Assembly: GCA_903953455.1 (NCBI GenBank)
Contig: CAJBJW010000278.1
Location: forward strand, 1 to 8,587
DNA length: 8,587 bases
Direction of reading: 5' to 3'
Source of the DNA: an uncultured Pseudomonadota bacterium
GTDB lineage: Bacteria; Pseudomonadota; Gammaproteobacteria; Methylococcales; Methylomonadaceae
Shown here: positions 1-7,012 of the stretch, piece by piece
Position numbering within the stretch: position 1 is the stretch's first letter
How the letters are laid out: the number at the start of each line of letters is the position of its first letter
Position numbers and translations under genes: made by a program
The notes under the pieces: generated by a model
What the model was told of the DNA's origin: nothing
The model's database searches: none
The model's input: only the letters and a program-made list of their open reading frames with translations

Positions 1-57
1 CCGATTGTCACGGGGTGGAACGCACAGCACAACGGTGTGACCAGCATGACTGAATGA

Positions 58-495
58 CTCCCACGTCTTGCAATTCTTTATTTATTGACATTATGAACCC
101 TTTTGACTCGCTACCTCGTTTTGGCATCTATAAGAAAATTTACAGTGCACCGTGGCATTTTTCATTCAATTTTAGCATTATGTTTTTTCAGCTTTGCCAT
201 AATCTGTGTAAGTTATTATTTCCTGCAACAAAATCCTATTTATGCATGGCTAAATGGCGTTTTTCTTGGTTTAGGTTTTCTTGTCCATTTAATACTCGAT
301 GAAATGTACAGTGTTGATTTAGCCAATCGTAGGATAAAAAAGTCATTTGGCACAGCGCTGAAGTTATTTAATTATAAAAACATTCCTTCATCACTAGCGA
401 TGGTGATTTTTACCCTTTTACTTTATTGGTTTTTACCCCCTGCATTGCCTTTGCTTGCACTAAGTGAACGTATTTTGGTTCCACTTGTTTTTTGA
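58..495 (+). pseudogene. Remnant of YdjM-family membrane-bound metal-dependent hydrolase, N-terminus missing
   Basis: The longest open stretch starts at a TTG at 103 and encodes 130 residues. It carries HRGIFHS (residues 16-22), which matches the histidine motif of the YdjM/DUF457 family of inner-membrane putative metal-dependent hydrolases. A second block, with H62, D66 and the run from LDEMYSVD to FGTALKLF (65-88), is typical of the C-terminal half of these proteins. Hydrophobic segments lie at about 23-40, 47-64 and 97-118. Family members normally have some 60-80 further N-terminal residues, including a His motif and an Asp-rich metal-binding motif, and these are absent. In the same frame a hydrophobic, family-like stretch continues upstream to about 58-67 but is interrupted by TGA at 94-96, with another TGA at 55-57. 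I therefore infer a truncated, probably non-functional gene. A functional short form starting at the TTG is possible but lacks half of the expected metal ligands. The natural function of the family is poorly defined. Confidence 0.6.
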
Positions 496-601
496 TTTGA
501 TTTTTAAAATCTGTTTGCTAAATTCGCGCATAATCACATTTTACATGCTAAAATAAATTAACTTTGTTTATTATCCTATTGTTTATTGAGTTTTTATTGA
601 A

Positions 602-1810
602 ATGAAGACGCTCCATTTTTTTGCTATTTCCGCATTGCTTTTATTGAGTGGGTCTAGTTCTGCGGCAGTTTATAATCTGCCGGCAAATAGTCGTGACAAT
701 GTGGTAGCTGAGTATCCAAATGAAATTGCCGTTACTCGCCCCCAGCAAAGTGAAACACTCCTTGATGTGGCGCGTCGATTTTCATTAGGGCAAACTGAAA
801 TTGTTCGGCTTAATCAATCGCTTGATCGCTGGTTGATTAAGCCTAATGAGGTGATTACGTTGCCAAATAAACGTATTTTACCGGATTCTCCTCGCAATGG
901 GATTACGCTCAATATTGCAGAATATCGTATGTATTATTACCCACAAAATTCATCAAAAGTATATTCGTTTGCGCATGGGGTAGGGAGGCAAGATTGGAAA
1001 ACACCTTTAGGCAAAACCAGTGTTCAAAAGAAAGTGAAAGATCCTGTTTGGCGTCCACCAGAATCTATTCGACGTGAGCATGCTGCGCAAGGTGATCCGT
1101 TACCCGAAGTTGTGCCTGCAGGCATACATAATCCATTGGGTGCTTATGCGCTTTATTTAAATTTACCAGGTGATTACCGTATTCACGGAACTGATATCGA
1201 TAAAATCTATGGCATTGGCATGCAAATCACACATGGCTGTGTGCGTATGTATCCGGAAGATATTGATCAGCTTTACCATATGGTTGATGTGGGAACACCT
1301 GTTTATATTGTAAAACAGCCCATTAAAGTTGGCTGGCTCAATAACGTGTTATATGTTGAATCCCATCCTGACTTGGAAGGTGAAGAAACTACATTAGAAG
1401 AGCGAACCGCTACAGCGGTAACTTTAATTCAGAAAATGAGTAATGTTCAATTTTCCGATATTGATCAATCTGCATTACACGATGCATTGGAAAAGCAAAC
1501 TGGTAATCCAACGGCTATTTATGAACACGTTTTAACAGAAGAAGAAATACAAGCACAGGCAATAGTGCCTCCTGTCCCTAAAGCGCAAGCTGTTTCAAGC
1601 CCTTTGGTAAAAGCCGTTGTACCTACTGCCGCAAAAAAAGTAGCTGAGCTCAAAAAAACAGCGCCAATAAAATTAGTGGATAAATCGAAAATGCTACCCG
1701 CGAAAAAAGCAGTGAATGTAAAAAAGATCATTGAAACAAAAACACCCAAAGCATCGGCATATATTCCAACTCATAAACCTTCCCCAACGGGGTATTTTCG
1801 TGGTTTTTAA
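602..1810 (+). CDS. L,D-transpeptidase (ErfK/YbiS/YkuD family), periplasmic
   Basis: This is a 402-residue secreted enzyme of the family that makes 3-3 peptidoglycan cross-links or attaches outer-membrane lipoprotein to peptidoglycan. Residues 1-21 form a signal peptide: a basic start, a hydrophobic core with LLLL, and a small-residue cleavage region SSSAA. A LysM-like segment (about 44-88: ETLLDVARRF, IVRLNQ, LPNKR) probably binds glycan. The YkuD catalytic domain (about 100-238) shows the conserved His of HGT (H195) and the active-site motif HGCVRMYPED with catalytic C213, H211 and R215. After the domain there is a linker, then a tail (about 320-385) rich in Lys, Ala, Pro and Val, which makes it longer than the roughly 300-330 residues usual for enterobacterial members. 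The tail's role is unknown; electrostatic binding to the envelope is a guess. The ATG at 602 is chosen because it gives the signal peptide, although no good Shine-Dalgarno sequence precedes it. serA begins 20 bases downstream, so co-transcription is likely. Which family paralog it corresponds to (LdtA-LdtE type) cannot be decided here. Confidence 0.92.
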   Translation: MKTLHFFAISALLLLSGSSSAAVYNLPANSRDNVVAEYPNEIAVTRPQQSETLLDVARRFSLGQTEIVRLNQSLDRWLIKPNEVITLPNKRILPDSPRNGITLNIAEYRMYYYPQNSSKVYSFAHGVGRQDWKTPLGKTSVQKKVKDPVWRPPESIRREHAAQGDPLPEVVPAGIHNPLGAYALYLNLPGDYRIHGTDIDKIYGIGMQITHGCVRMYPEDIDQLYHMVDVGTPVYIVKQPIKVGWLNNVLYVESHPDLEGEETTLEERTATAVTLIQKMSNVQFSDIDQSALHDALEKQTGNPTAIYEHVLTEEEIQAQAIVPPVPKAQAVSSPLVKAVVPTAAKKVAELKKTAPIKLVDKSKMLPAKKAVNVKKIIETKTPKASAYIPTHKPSPTGYFRGF

Positions 1811-1830
1811 TTATCTGAGCATGTAAAATT

Positions 1831-3414
1831 ATGAAAAAAATTCTTATTTCAGACAAACTTGCTACGGATGGCATTGATTATTTAAAAGCACAAAATGATA
1901 TTCAAATTCATTTTGAAACTGGCTTAAGTGAAGATGCGCTTTGTGAAATTATTGGTGAGTTTGATGCACTGTTAATTCGTAGTGACACACAAGTGACACC
2001 AAAACTTTTACAGGCAGCAAAAAAATTAAAGTTAATTGGTCGAGCTGGCATTGGTGTGGATAACGTAGATATTCCTGCCGCAACCGAAATGGGTGTTATC
2101 GTGATGAATACGCCTGATGCCAATGCAACTACGACAGCGGAGTTAACCATTGCGCACTTAATGTCGCTCAGTCGTCATCTGCCTGCAGCCGATCAATCTG
2201 TTCGTGCAGGGAAATGGGAGCGTTCAAAATATACGGGTTCAGAAGTTGCGCAAAAAACGCTAGGGGTAGTTGGTTTTGGCACGATTGGGCGCTTGGTGGC
2301 AAGTCGCGCTGCTGTTTTGAAAATGAAGGTGGTTGCGTTTGATCCTTTTGTTTCACCAGAAATTTATGCTGACCTAGGTGTGGAATCGGTTAGCTTGGAA
2401 AATTTGATTACAAGTGCGGATTATATTACGTTACATTGCCCGCTCATTGAAAAAACACGAAATATTATAGGTGCTGCTCAATTTGAAAAAATGAAATCAA
2501 ATGCCATGTTGATTAATTGTGCTAGAGGTGGATTAATCGACGAAGTCGCACTTTATGATGCATTGAAAAACAAAAAAATCGCAGGGGCCGCGCTCGATGT
2601 ATTTGAGGTTGAACCACCAATTGAATCACCGCTTTTAGCATTAGATAATATCGTTTTTACGCCCCATTTAGGTGCGTCAACGAATGAAGCGCAACTTGCC
2701 GTAAGTGTTGAAATTGCTAAACAAGCTGTCACATTTCTGCGTACAGGTGAAGCAATTAACGCGCTTAATCTACCGCGTGTTTCAGCGGAAGAATTGAAAA
2801 AATCCAGTGATTTCGTCAATTTAGCCACTCAACTTGGAAAGGTGTTGGCTGGTTTAAGTTCAGCACCTTTAACGAAATTAGAGGTTGCTTTATTTGGTAG
2901 GGCTGCTGATGTTTCGACTCGCCCTGTATCTGTTGCAGCATTGGTGGGTGTGTTGAGTGGACAGTTTTCAACTCCAGTGAATCGTGTTAATGCAGAAAAT
3001 ATTGCAAAGCGGCAGGGACTCGCATTGGTGGAATCTGTTTCTCAAGAATCGCAAGATTATGTCTCGCTTATTAAATTAACCGGTTATAGTGCAGAGAAAA
3101 CAACAACGATTTCTGGTGTGTTATTGGGTGGTCGTCAGCCGCGTTTGGTATCTATCAATGAGTTGGATATTGAAGTAATTCCCGAAGGAACATTGTTAAT
3201 TACCACTCATGATGATAAACCGGGTGTGATTTCGGCAATCAGTGCTATTTTAGGAAATGCAGCCATTAATATTTCAAGAATGCAGGTGAGTGCAGCCGAC
3301 AGTCAATATAAAGCAATGGCTGTTATTAGTATTTCTCAAGCATTAAATGAAGATTTATTGTCTCAAGTGGCTAATTTAGCGCCTGTTCATCATGTGACGC
3401 AAATTGAGTTATGA
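1831..3414 (+). CDS. serA: D-3-phosphoglycerate dehydrogenase, long form with ACT domain
   Basis: SerA oxidises 3-phosphoglycerate to 3-phosphohydroxypyruvate with NAD+, the first committed step of serine synthesis in the cytosol. The 527-residue protein has a split substrate-binding domain (about 1-97 and 288-318) around a Rossmann domain with GFGTIG (148-153) followed by the nucleotide-selecting Asp in AFDP (D171). The D-2-hydroxyacid dehydrogenase catalytic set is present: R232 in ARGG, E261 in VEPP and H279 in PHLGAST. Residues about 322-450 form the extra intervening (ASB-like) domain, and 453-527 an ACT domain with HDDKPGVISAI and INISRMQ, the kind of site at which L-serine inhibits the enzyme. 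E. coli SerA is about 410 residues and lacks the intervening domain, so this is the longer form known from Mycobacterium and Bacillus. The stop overlaps the serB start by four bases (ATGA), consistent with translational coupling. Feedback inhibition by serine is inferred from the ACT domain, not shown. Confidence 0.96.
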   Translation: MKKILISDKLATDGIDYLKAQNDIQIHFETGLSEDALCEIIGEFDALLIRSDTQVTPKLLQAAKKLKLIGRAGIGVDNVDIPAATEMGVIVMNTPDANATTTAELTIAHLMSLSRHLPAADQSVRAGKWERSKYTGSEVAQKTLGVVGFGTIGRLVASRAAVLKMKVVAFDPFVSPEIYADLGVESVSLENLITSADYITLHCPLIEKTRNIIGAAQFEKMKSNAMLINCARGGLIDEVALYDALKNKKIAGAALDVFEVEPPIESPLLALDNIVFTPHLGASTNEAQLAVSVEIAKQAVTFLRTGEAINALNLPRVSAEELKKSSDFVNLATQLGKVLAGLSSAPLTKLEVALFGRAADVSTRPVSVAALVGVLSGQFSTPVNRVNAENIAKRQGLALVESVSQESQDYVSLIKLTGYSAEKTTTISGVLLGGRQPRLVSINELDIEVIPEGTLLITTHDDKPGVISAISAILGNAAINISRMQVSAADSQYKAMAVISISQALNEDLLSQVANLAPVHHVTQIEL

Positions 3415-4049
3415 GTTTCGATGTTATCTGTTTTGATTGCGACAGTACATTAAGCAAAATCGAAGGGATAGATGAACTTGCAAAACGGGTAGGTTTGGGT
3501 GATGAACTCTCTAAATTAACTGATGCAGCAATGAATGGTGATGTGGCGCTTGAAGATGTTTATGCTAAACGTTTAAATTTGATCAAACCTAGTCGCGCAG
3601 ATATAGAATGGTTGTCGAACTTGTATATAAGTGAATTAGTTGATGGGGTTGAGGTTGTTTTTAGTCAACTCGTACAGCACAATAAAACGGTTCATATTAT
3701 AAGCGGTGGTTTGTTGCCTGCTATTTTACCATTAGCAAAACGATTAAATGTACCTCAATCACACGTTCATGCTGTTGACATTTATTTTGATGATAATGGG
3801 GCGTATTTAGGGTATGACGTAGATTCACCTTTGACAAAGAATGGCGGTAAAGCGGTGATTATTGAATCTTTACAATCGCATAATGTTGTCATGGTTGGTG
3901 ATGGTCAAACAGATTTAGAGGCACAAAAAGTAGGTGCAAAAATCATTGGTTTTGGCGGCGTAATTTCCAGGGACGCTGTGCGAGAAAAAGCAGATTTTTT
4001 TGTTGAAGAAAACGATATCAGAAAGATTTTAACGTTTGATTTGATTTAG
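3411..4049 (+). CDS. serB: Phosphoserine phosphatase (HAD family), ACT-less short form
   Basis: This 212-residue HAD phosphatase is predicted to hydrolyse O-phosphoserine to serine, the last step of the pathway that SerA opens. Motif I is FDCDST (8-13), with D9 as the expected nucleophile and D11 as the general acid. Motif II is the Ser of ISGG (S98), motif III a Lys (K147 in NGGKAVI, or K143), and motif IV VGDGQTDLEA with D164 and D168 binding Mg2+. The cap helices lie at about 15-75, as in other SerB proteins. E. coli SerB is about 320 residues with an N-terminal extension; this protein starts directly at the catalytic core. The ATG overlaps the serA stop as ATGA, which fixes the start and strongly supports a serine role. 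ThrH-like phosphotransferases of similar length are the main alternative, but the DxDST motif and the serA neighbour favour SerB. Transamination by SerC is not encoded in this window. Confidence 0.9.
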   Translation: MSFDVICFDCDSTLSKIEGIDELAKRVGLGDELSKLTDAAMNGDVALEDVYAKRLNLIKPSRADIEWLSNLYISELVDGVEVVFSQLVQHNKTVHIISGGLLPAILPLAKRLNVPQSHVHAVDIYFDDNGAYLGYDVDSPLTKNGGKAVIIESLQSHNVVMVGDGQTDLEAQKVGAKIIGFGGVISRDAVREKADFFVEENDIRKILTFDLI

Positions 4050-4050
4050 A

Positions 4051-4074
4051 TAAATACGACTAAATGGGTATTTA
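4051..4074. repeat. Inverted repeat just downstream of serB
   Basis: A perfect 7-base inverted repeat, TAAATAC (4051-4057) and GTATTTA (4068-4074), is separated by 10 bases and starts directly after the serB stop codon. It could form a weak AT-rich hairpin. It lacks a GC-rich stem and no T-run follows, so it is not a convincing intrinsic terminator. It may simply be a chance feature of AT-rich DNA. Confidence 0.3.
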
Positions 4075-4081
4075 AGCTTAG

Positions 4082-4111
4082 TTGATAACGTTACAAAAAT
4101 AAAAGTAGAGT
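4082..4111 (+). promoter_or_regulatory. Tentative sigma70-type promoter for the yebC-ruv-tol run
   Basis: The only spacer in the right half with room for a promoter is 4050-4153. TTGATA (4082-4087) matches five of six bases of the -35 consensus. TAGAGT (4106-4111), 18 bases further on, matches four of six -10 bases. A second possible -10, TATAAA at 4125-4130, has no good partner at the right distance. The -35 candidate overlaps an 8-base palindrome, TAACGTTA (4086-4093). I see no LexA-type box (CTG, ten bases, CAG) in this spacer. This is a pattern match only. Confidence 0.25.
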
Positions 4112-4138
4112 CAATTTTACAATTTATAAATATTTTTT

Positions 4139-4149
4139 GGAGAAAAAGG
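4139..4149 (+). promoter_or_regulatory. Ribosome binding site of yebC
   Basis: GGAG at 4139-4142 and AAGG at 4146-4149 precede the ATG at 4154, at 11 and 4 bases distance. This purine-rich stretch is clearly stronger than the sites of the other genes here, most of which start by overlap with the preceding stop. It fits yebC being the first gene of the run, where free ribosomes load. Confidence 0.6.
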
Positions 4150-4153
4150 CAAC

Positions 4154-4900
4154 ATGGCTGGTCACAGTAAATGGGCAAATATTAAACATCGTAAAGCTGG
4201 GCAAGATGCACTTCGTGGGAAAATTTTCACTAAAATTTTACGTGAAATAAGCGTTGCAGTAAAAGGGAGTGGTGTCGACCCAGCAAGTAATCCTGCTTTG
4301 CGAACGGCTATTGACAAAGCATTGGGTGCTAATATGCGCCGAGATACGATTGATACTGCAATCAAAAAAGCATCAGGAACACTTGAGGGTGTTCATTATG
4401 AGGCGATTCGCTATGAAGGTTATGGCGCTGGTGGTGTTGCGGTGATTGTTGATTGTTTGACAGATAATAAACAGCGTACAGTAGGTGAAGTGCGTCATGC
4501 TTTTAGTAAATCAGGTGGTAATTTAGGAACGGATGGCTCGGTTGCTTATTTATTTAGTAAATTAGGTGTTATTAGTTATACATCTAATGTAGATGAAGAT
4601 GCGTTAATGGAAGCGGCAATTGATGCAGGCGCTGATGATGTAATTACGAATGATGATGGCTCAAAAGATGTGATTACCACACTCGAAAATTATTTGAATG
4701 TAAAAGAAGCATTAGTAGCAGGCGGTTTTGAGCCTGAAAGTGCTGAAATCACCATGCAAGCAAGTACTAAAGCTGAATTAGATGCAGAAGATGCTGAAAA
4801 AATGATGTTACTCATTGAGCGATTAGAAGATTTAGATGATGTCCAAAATGTCTATTCAAATGGCGATATTAGTGATGAAATCATGGCGTCGATGAGTTAG
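4154..4900 (+). CDS. yebC: YebC/PmpR family (TACO1-like) protein
   Basis: This 248-residue cytosolic protein is nearly the same length as E. coli YebC. The family signature MAGHSKWANIKHRK fills residues 1-14. Further conserved blocks are GYGAGGVAVIVDC (89-101), DNKQRT (104-109) and GGNLGTDGSVAYLF (121-134), followed by an acidic C-terminal half. Members have been described as DNA-binding transcription regulators. More recent work on the family, including mitochondrial TACO1, points to a role in translation at difficult sequences, so I keep the function open. The start is set by the signature and the strong Shine-Dalgarno site. The TAG stop shares its last base with the GTG start of ruvC; yebC directly before ruvC is a common gammaproteobacterial order. 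Confidence 0.95.
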   Translation: MAGHSKWANIKHRKAGQDALRGKIFTKILREISVAVKGSGVDPASNPALRTAIDKALGANMRRDTIDTAIKKASGTLEGVHYEAIRYEGYGAGGVAVIVDCLTDNKQRTVGEVRHAFSKSGGNLGTDGSVAYLFSKLGVISYTSNVDEDALMEAAIDAGADDVITNDDGSKDVITTLENYLNVKEALVAGGFEPESAEITMQASTKAELDAEDAEKMMLLIERLEDLDDVQNVYSNGDISDEIMASMS

Positions 4901-5394
4901 TGAAAATTCTTGGTATTGATCCTGGTTCGCGTTTAACGGGATATGGCATTATTGATTTTTTCCCCAGCGGTTATCGTTATGTGACGAGTGGTACGTTAAA
5001 GATTACGGGTGACAATTTTCCTCAAAAACTAAAACAAATTTTTGATGGGATATTGCAGGTGACAAATGAATATCAACCTGAACAGATGGCCATTGAACAA
5101 GTTTTTATGAGTAAAAATGCTGACTCAGCGCTCAAACTTGGGCAAGCACGTGGTGCTGCAATTTGTGCTGTTCAGATGCACGATATTCCTGTTTTTGAAT
5201 ATGCCGCACGGCAAGTGAAACAAACGGTTGCAGGTAAGGGTGGAGCAGATAAAACACAGGTTCAGCAAATGGTGAAAATATTGCTAAATATTCAGGGAAA
5301 TATGCAAATTGATGCAAGTGATGCACTAGGGATTGCTATTTGTCATGCACATTTTTATCAAACACAGCAACGTTTACAGTTGAGCAAAAGATAA
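4900..5394 (+). CDS. ruvC: Holliday junction resolvase RuvC (crossover junction endodeoxyribonuclease)
   Basis: RuvC is a dimeric Mg2+-dependent endonuclease that cuts four-way DNA junctions symmetrically during recombination and fork repair. The 164-residue protein has the RNase H-like fold and keeps all four catalytic acids at the E. coli positions: D7 (ILGIDPGS), E66 (AIEQVF), D138 and D141 (QIDASDALGIA). The GTG start at 4900 is chosen because translation from it gives the canonical MKILGIDPGS beginning. It shares one base with the yebC stop codon (TAGTG). The stop in turn shares one base with the ruvA ATG (TAATG). RuvC works with the RuvAB branch-migration motor encoded by the next two genes. 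In E. coli ruvC lies upstream of ruvAB but separated from it, so the packing here is tighter. Confidence 0.97.
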   Translation: MKILGIDPGSRLTGYGIIDFFPSGYRYVTSGTLKITGDNFPQKLKQIFDGILQVTNEYQPEQMAIEQVFMSKNADSALKLGQARGAAICAVQMHDIPVFEYAARQVKQTVAGKGGADKTQVQQMVKILLNIQGNMQIDASDALGIAICHAHFYQTQQRLQLSKR

Positions 5395-5978
5395 TGATTG
5401 GTTTTTTACGTGGCAAAATTGCACGAAAAGCACCGCCATGGATTGTTTTAGATGTGAATGGCGTGGGCTATGAAATTGAAGCGCCGATGACGGTTTTTTA
5501 CGATTTGCCAGAAGTTGGAGCTGAAATTATTTTGCAGACGCAATTAATTGTACGAGAAGATGCACATAATCTTTTTGGGTTTGCAAATGAAGCAGATAAA
5601 ATGCTTTTCAAAACGTTAATTAAAATTAATGGTGTAGGGGCGAAGTTGGCTTTAACAATTTTGTCCGGACAATCGGCTGAAGAATTTCAACTGTGTGTTC
5701 AGAATAATGACACACAAGCATTGATAAAATTACCTGGTGTGGGTAAAAAAACAGCTGAACGGCTCGTGATGGAATTACGTGATAAATTACCTAAAAGTGA
5801 TAATACGCAAGCCATAGTCGTGTCAAAAACTGGAAATGCACGTTCTGAAGCGATTAGTGCATTGTGTTCTCTAGGATATAAACCGCTTGAGGCAAGTCAA
5901 ATGGTGTCAGCTATAGAGCATGAAGGAAAAAGTTGCGAAACGATCATTCGTCTTGCTTTGCAGGGTAGCGTTAAATGA
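5394..5978 (+). CDS. ruvA: Holliday junction branch migration protein RuvA
   Basis: RuvA binds four-way junctions as a tetramer and loads the RuvB motor. The 194-residue protein shows the three expected domains. An OB-fold (about 1-64) starts MIGFLRGKIA and ends FGF. Two helix-hairpin-helix motifs follow: INGVGAKLALTIL (78-90) and LPGVGKKTAERLV (113-125). A C-terminal RuvB-binding domain (about 147-194) is joined by a flexible linker. The acidic pin residues that guide strand separation are E55 and D56, as in E. coli. The ATG at 5394 is preferred over in-frame upstream starts because it gives the family N-terminus and overlaps the ruvC stop (TAATG); an upstream start would place a long unrelated extension inside ruvC. 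The 3' end overlaps the ruvB start by ATGA. Confidence 0.97.
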   Translation: MIGFLRGKIARKAPPWIVLDVNGVGYEIEAPMTVFYDLPEVGAEIILQTQLIVREDAHNLFGFANEADKMLFKTLIKINGVGAKLALTILSGQSAEEFQLCVQNNDTQALIKLPGVGKKTAERLVMELRDKLPKSDNTQAIVVSKTGNARSEAISALCSLGYKPLEASQMVSAIEHEGKSCETIIRLALQGSVK

Positions 5979-7012
5979 TTGAGGAAGATCGTTTAATTGC
6001 CGCGAAGTCCGGCCATGGAGAAGAAGGACTTGATCGAGCTATGCGCCCAAAACGTTTGGCAGACTATGTTGGGCAAGAAGAATGTCGCACGCAGATGGCT
6101 ATTTTTATTGAAGCGACATTAGCGAGAGGGGAAGCGCTAGATCATACATTGATTTTTGGTCCTCCTGGTTTGGGTAAAACGACGCTCGCCATGATTGTCG
6201 CGGCAGAAATGGGCGTGAGTCTGAAACAAACAGCTGCTCCCGTGCTTGAAAAAGCAGGAGATTTAGCCGCATTATTGACGAATTTAGAGGCGCATGACGT
6301 ATTGTTTATTGATGAAATTCATCGATTAAGTCCTGCTGTTGAAGAAATTTTGTATCCAGCGATGGAAGATTATCAGCTGGATTTGATGATTGGTGAAGGA
6401 CCCGCAGCGCGTTCAATTAAAATTGATTTACCGCCTTTTACTTTGATTGGCGCAACAACCAGAGCGGGGCTCTTAACATCGCCTCTGCGAGATCGATTTG
6501 GAATCGTCCAACGCTTGGTTTTTTATACTATAGAAGAGTTAACGCATATTGTAACGCGTTCTGCGCATGTGCTGAATTTGATTATCGAGCCTAAAGGAGC
6601 GCAAGAGATTGCGAAGCGCTCGCGTGGTACCCCGCGTATTGCAAATCGCCTGTTGCGTCGAGTGCGTGATTTTGCTCAAGTTAAAAGTAATGGGATTATA
6701 TCTGAAGAGGTCGCGGCTCAAGCGTTAACAATGCTCAAAGTAGATAGTCAAGGCTTTGATTCTTTAGATAGACGATTTTTATTAACGTTAATTGAAAATT
6801 TTTCTGGTGGTCCTGTAGGGTTAGACACACTCGCAGCAGCAATTAGTGAAGAGCGTGGCACAATTGAAGATGTTCTAGAGCCTTATTTATTGCAACAAGG
6901 ATTTATTATGCGTACGCCACGTGGACGCGTAGCAACCTCTGCGGCTTACTTGCATTTTGGCTTAACTGCCCCAACAGTAGTTGCTAATACAATGGATTTA
7001 TTGGCGCTATGA
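5975..7012 (+). CDS. ruvB: Holliday junction branch migration ATPase RuvB
   Basis: RuvB is the hexameric AAA+ ATPase that pumps DNA through the RuvA-bound junction. The 345-residue protein has Walker A GPPGLGKTT (62-70, K68), Walker B FIDEIH (D113, E114), sensor 1 GATTRAG (159-165), the arginine finger in LRDRFG (R174) and the sensor 2 region RGTPRIANRLLRR (217-229). A C-terminal winged-helix DNA-binding domain occupies about 262-335, with FSGGPVGLDTLA and RTPRGR. The length is that of the family. The start overlaps the ruvA stop as ATGA and the stop overlaps the ybgC start in the same way, so all three ruv genes are probably made from one message. Nothing unusual is visible in the sequence. 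Confidence 0.98.
   Translation: MIEEDRLIAAKSGHGEEGLDRAMRPKRLADYVGQEECRTQMAIFIEATLARGEALDHTLIFGPPGLGKTTLAMIVAAEMGVSLKQTAAPVLEKAGDLAALLTNLEAHDVLFIDEIHRLSPAVEEILYPAMEDYQLDLMIGEGPAARSIKIDLPPFTLIGATTRAGLLTSPLRDRFGIVQRLVFYTIEELTHIVTRSAHVLNLIIEPKGAQEIAKRSRGTPRIANRLLRRVRDFAQVKSNGIISEEVAAQALTMLKVDSQGFDSLDRRFLLTLIENFSGGPVGLDTLAAAISEERGTIEDVLEPYLLQQGFIMRTPRGRVATSAAYLHFGLTAPTVVANTMDLLAL

Noticed and set aside
54..302. An 82-residue open frame beginning at an ATG at 54
   Set aside because: It is Phe/Ser/Cys-rich with no family resemblance and overlaps, in another frame, the recognisable hydrolase remnant that contains HRGIFHS.
496..601. Possible promoter before the L,D-transpeptidase gene (TTGATT at 497-502, TAAATT at 519-524; CATAAT at 529-534; TATTAT at 569-574)
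   Set aside because: No pair of boxes combines good matches with 16-18 base spacing. A promoter is probably present in this spacer but cannot be placed.
1519..1749. Minus-strand open frame of 76 residues within the L,D-transpeptidase tail
   Set aside because: It is antisense to a clearly real gene, and its Phe/Thr/Ala-rich composition simply mirrors the Lys/Ala-rich tail codons.
1782..1792. CCCC-AAC-GGGG mini-hairpin followed by TATTTT near the 3' end of the L,D-transpeptidase gene
   Set aside because: A four-base stem with a three-base loop inside coding sequence is too small for a terminator, and serA follows so closely that termination here would be unexpected.
5340..5393. Upstream in-frame extension of ruvA into ruvC
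   Set aside because: The extra 18 residues have no RuvA resemblance; the ATG at 5394 gives the canonical MIGFLRGK start and the TAATG overlap.
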